64,000 nucleotides of DNA from Oidiodendron maius Zn. Lineage: Eukaryota > Ascomycota > Leotiomycetes > Myxotrichaceae. The translations under genes were made by a program, and so were the position numbers. The stretch covers positions 1,364,001 through 1,428,000 of the forward strand of contig KN832879.1 in assembly GCA_000827325.1 (NCBI GenBank), in the 5' to 3' direction. The notes beneath the pieces were generated by a model. The model was not told where the DNA came from and ran no database searches. It saw only the letters and a program-made list of their open reading frames with translations. This document shows, one piece after another, positions 63,607 to 64,000 of the stretch. Each line of letters begins with the position of its first letter. Position 1 is the stretch's first letter.

Positions 63607-64000
63607 ATGATTCTTTGCCGTCGTGTTTTCAAAGACGCGAGGTTATTTTCAACAATCGTTGGTAACTCCGGTCGCGAGTATACGCGCCAAAAGTTACTCC
63701 AGCGCCATCCGACGAAACCGGCACTTGATATCCACCTTGCACTGTGAGTTCAAGAATCATTTTCGATCTTGTAATTCTTGCCAATATCATGGCTAATTGA
63801 ATGAAAAATATTTCTAGCTCCAATGGCAACCCCTTCGTTCTAAAGCCTGTTTCCCAGTCAATCTTTGATCTCTTGCAGGAGTTCAAGGACGAGTTTGGTA
63901 ACAATCCCCGCCTCCGAATCCACGTGGACATCAATAAGAATGAGAAAGTACTTGTTTATGAGTACTTCAAGACCGATTTGCTTTCGCTGGTAGATAATTA
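63607..64000 (+). CDS. Protein-kinase-like gene, 5' part (runs off window)
   Basis: Proposed join(63607..63743, 63818..>64000). The 74-bp intron has a GTGAGT donor, a CTAAT branch and a TTTCTAG acceptor in phase 2. The joined protein reads Y-T-R-Q-K-L-L-Q-R-H-P-T-K-P-A-L-D-I-H-L, then L-S-N-G-N-P-F-V-L-K-P-V-S-Q-S-I-F-D-L. It ends L-R-I-H-V-D-I-N-K-N-E-K-V-L-V-Y-E-Y-F-K-T-D-L-L. The F-V-L-K (beta-3 lysine position) and V-L-V-Y-E-Y-F (hinge) blocks match a fungal family of divergent serine/threonine kinase-like proteins. The N-terminus (R/C/S-rich, few acidic residues) may be a mitochondrial presequence. The catalytic H-R-D and D-F-G blocks lie beyond the window, so activity cannot be judged. 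Confidence 0.75.

Noticed and set aside
1-64000. CRISPR arrays, operons or bacterial-type defence islands
   Set aside because: Spliced genes and fungal families throughout show a eukaryotic genome; no regularly spaced repeat array is present.

Overview
This window reads as nuclear DNA of a filamentous ascomycete (Pezizomycotina). The evidence is many short introns of about 50-90 bp with GTAAGT-like donors, CTAAC/CTAAT-type branch points and YAG acceptors, together with typical fungal families: Zn(II)2Cys6 regulators, HET-domain proteins, a PNP/NB-ARC/TPR NLR-like protein, a fungal nitroreductase and small secreted proteins. AT-rich tracts and coding relics carrying stop codons and TpA changes suggest repeat-induced mutation, but this is inference. 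A species cannot be named. Exon models below were built by hand from splice signals and reading phase, without transcripts.

Layout, 1-13 kb: a frameshifted N-terminal relic of a LysM/GH18-type chitinase (about 1.5-2.0 kb), a secreted 206-aa protein, two tandem paralogous single-intron genes (3.97-6.23 kb), a gene-poor stretch with degenerate repeats (6.2-8.6 kb), a six-exon secreted HELLH metallopeptidase (8.6-9.85 kb), a broken HET-domain tail (10.1-10.9 kb) and a tiny secreted ORF with a ferredoxin-like motif (11.4-11.6 kb).

13-25 kb: a possible small metabolic group of three genes on the minus strand (atypical SDR, Zn2Cys6 regulator, ACMSD-type amidohydrolase), a decayed unknown locus (18.2-19.3 kb), a Cys-rich small protein, a complete hAT-like MITE with an 8-bp target duplication, a minisatellite, a Cys-rich secreted protein and a DsbA/FrnE-type oxidoreductase.

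25-45 kb: an intact 874-aa HET protein, a second Zn2Cys6 regulator (six exons) divergent from an NmrA/isoflavone-reductase-like gene, an F-box-like protein, a small secreted protein, a DUF924-like protein, a Tc1/mariner relic, an alpha/beta-hydrolase pseudogene with one in-frame stop, and a 1049-aa PNP-NB-ARC-TPR protein whose TPR units are nearly identical.

45-64 kb: a second copy of the MITE just upstream of a cupin gene, a DUF7053-like gene, a bZIP regulator, a secreted protein, a four-exon 958-aa zinc-finger protein next to a decayed zinc-finger relic, a long gene-poor stretch with relics and dispersed repeats (55.6-61.4 kb), a nitroreductase, and the 5' end of a kinase-like gene that runs off the window.

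The strongest theme is self/non-self recognition machinery (HET, broken HET, NLR) mixed with regulators, secreted proteins and small transposons: an accessory-type region rather than a housekeeping block.
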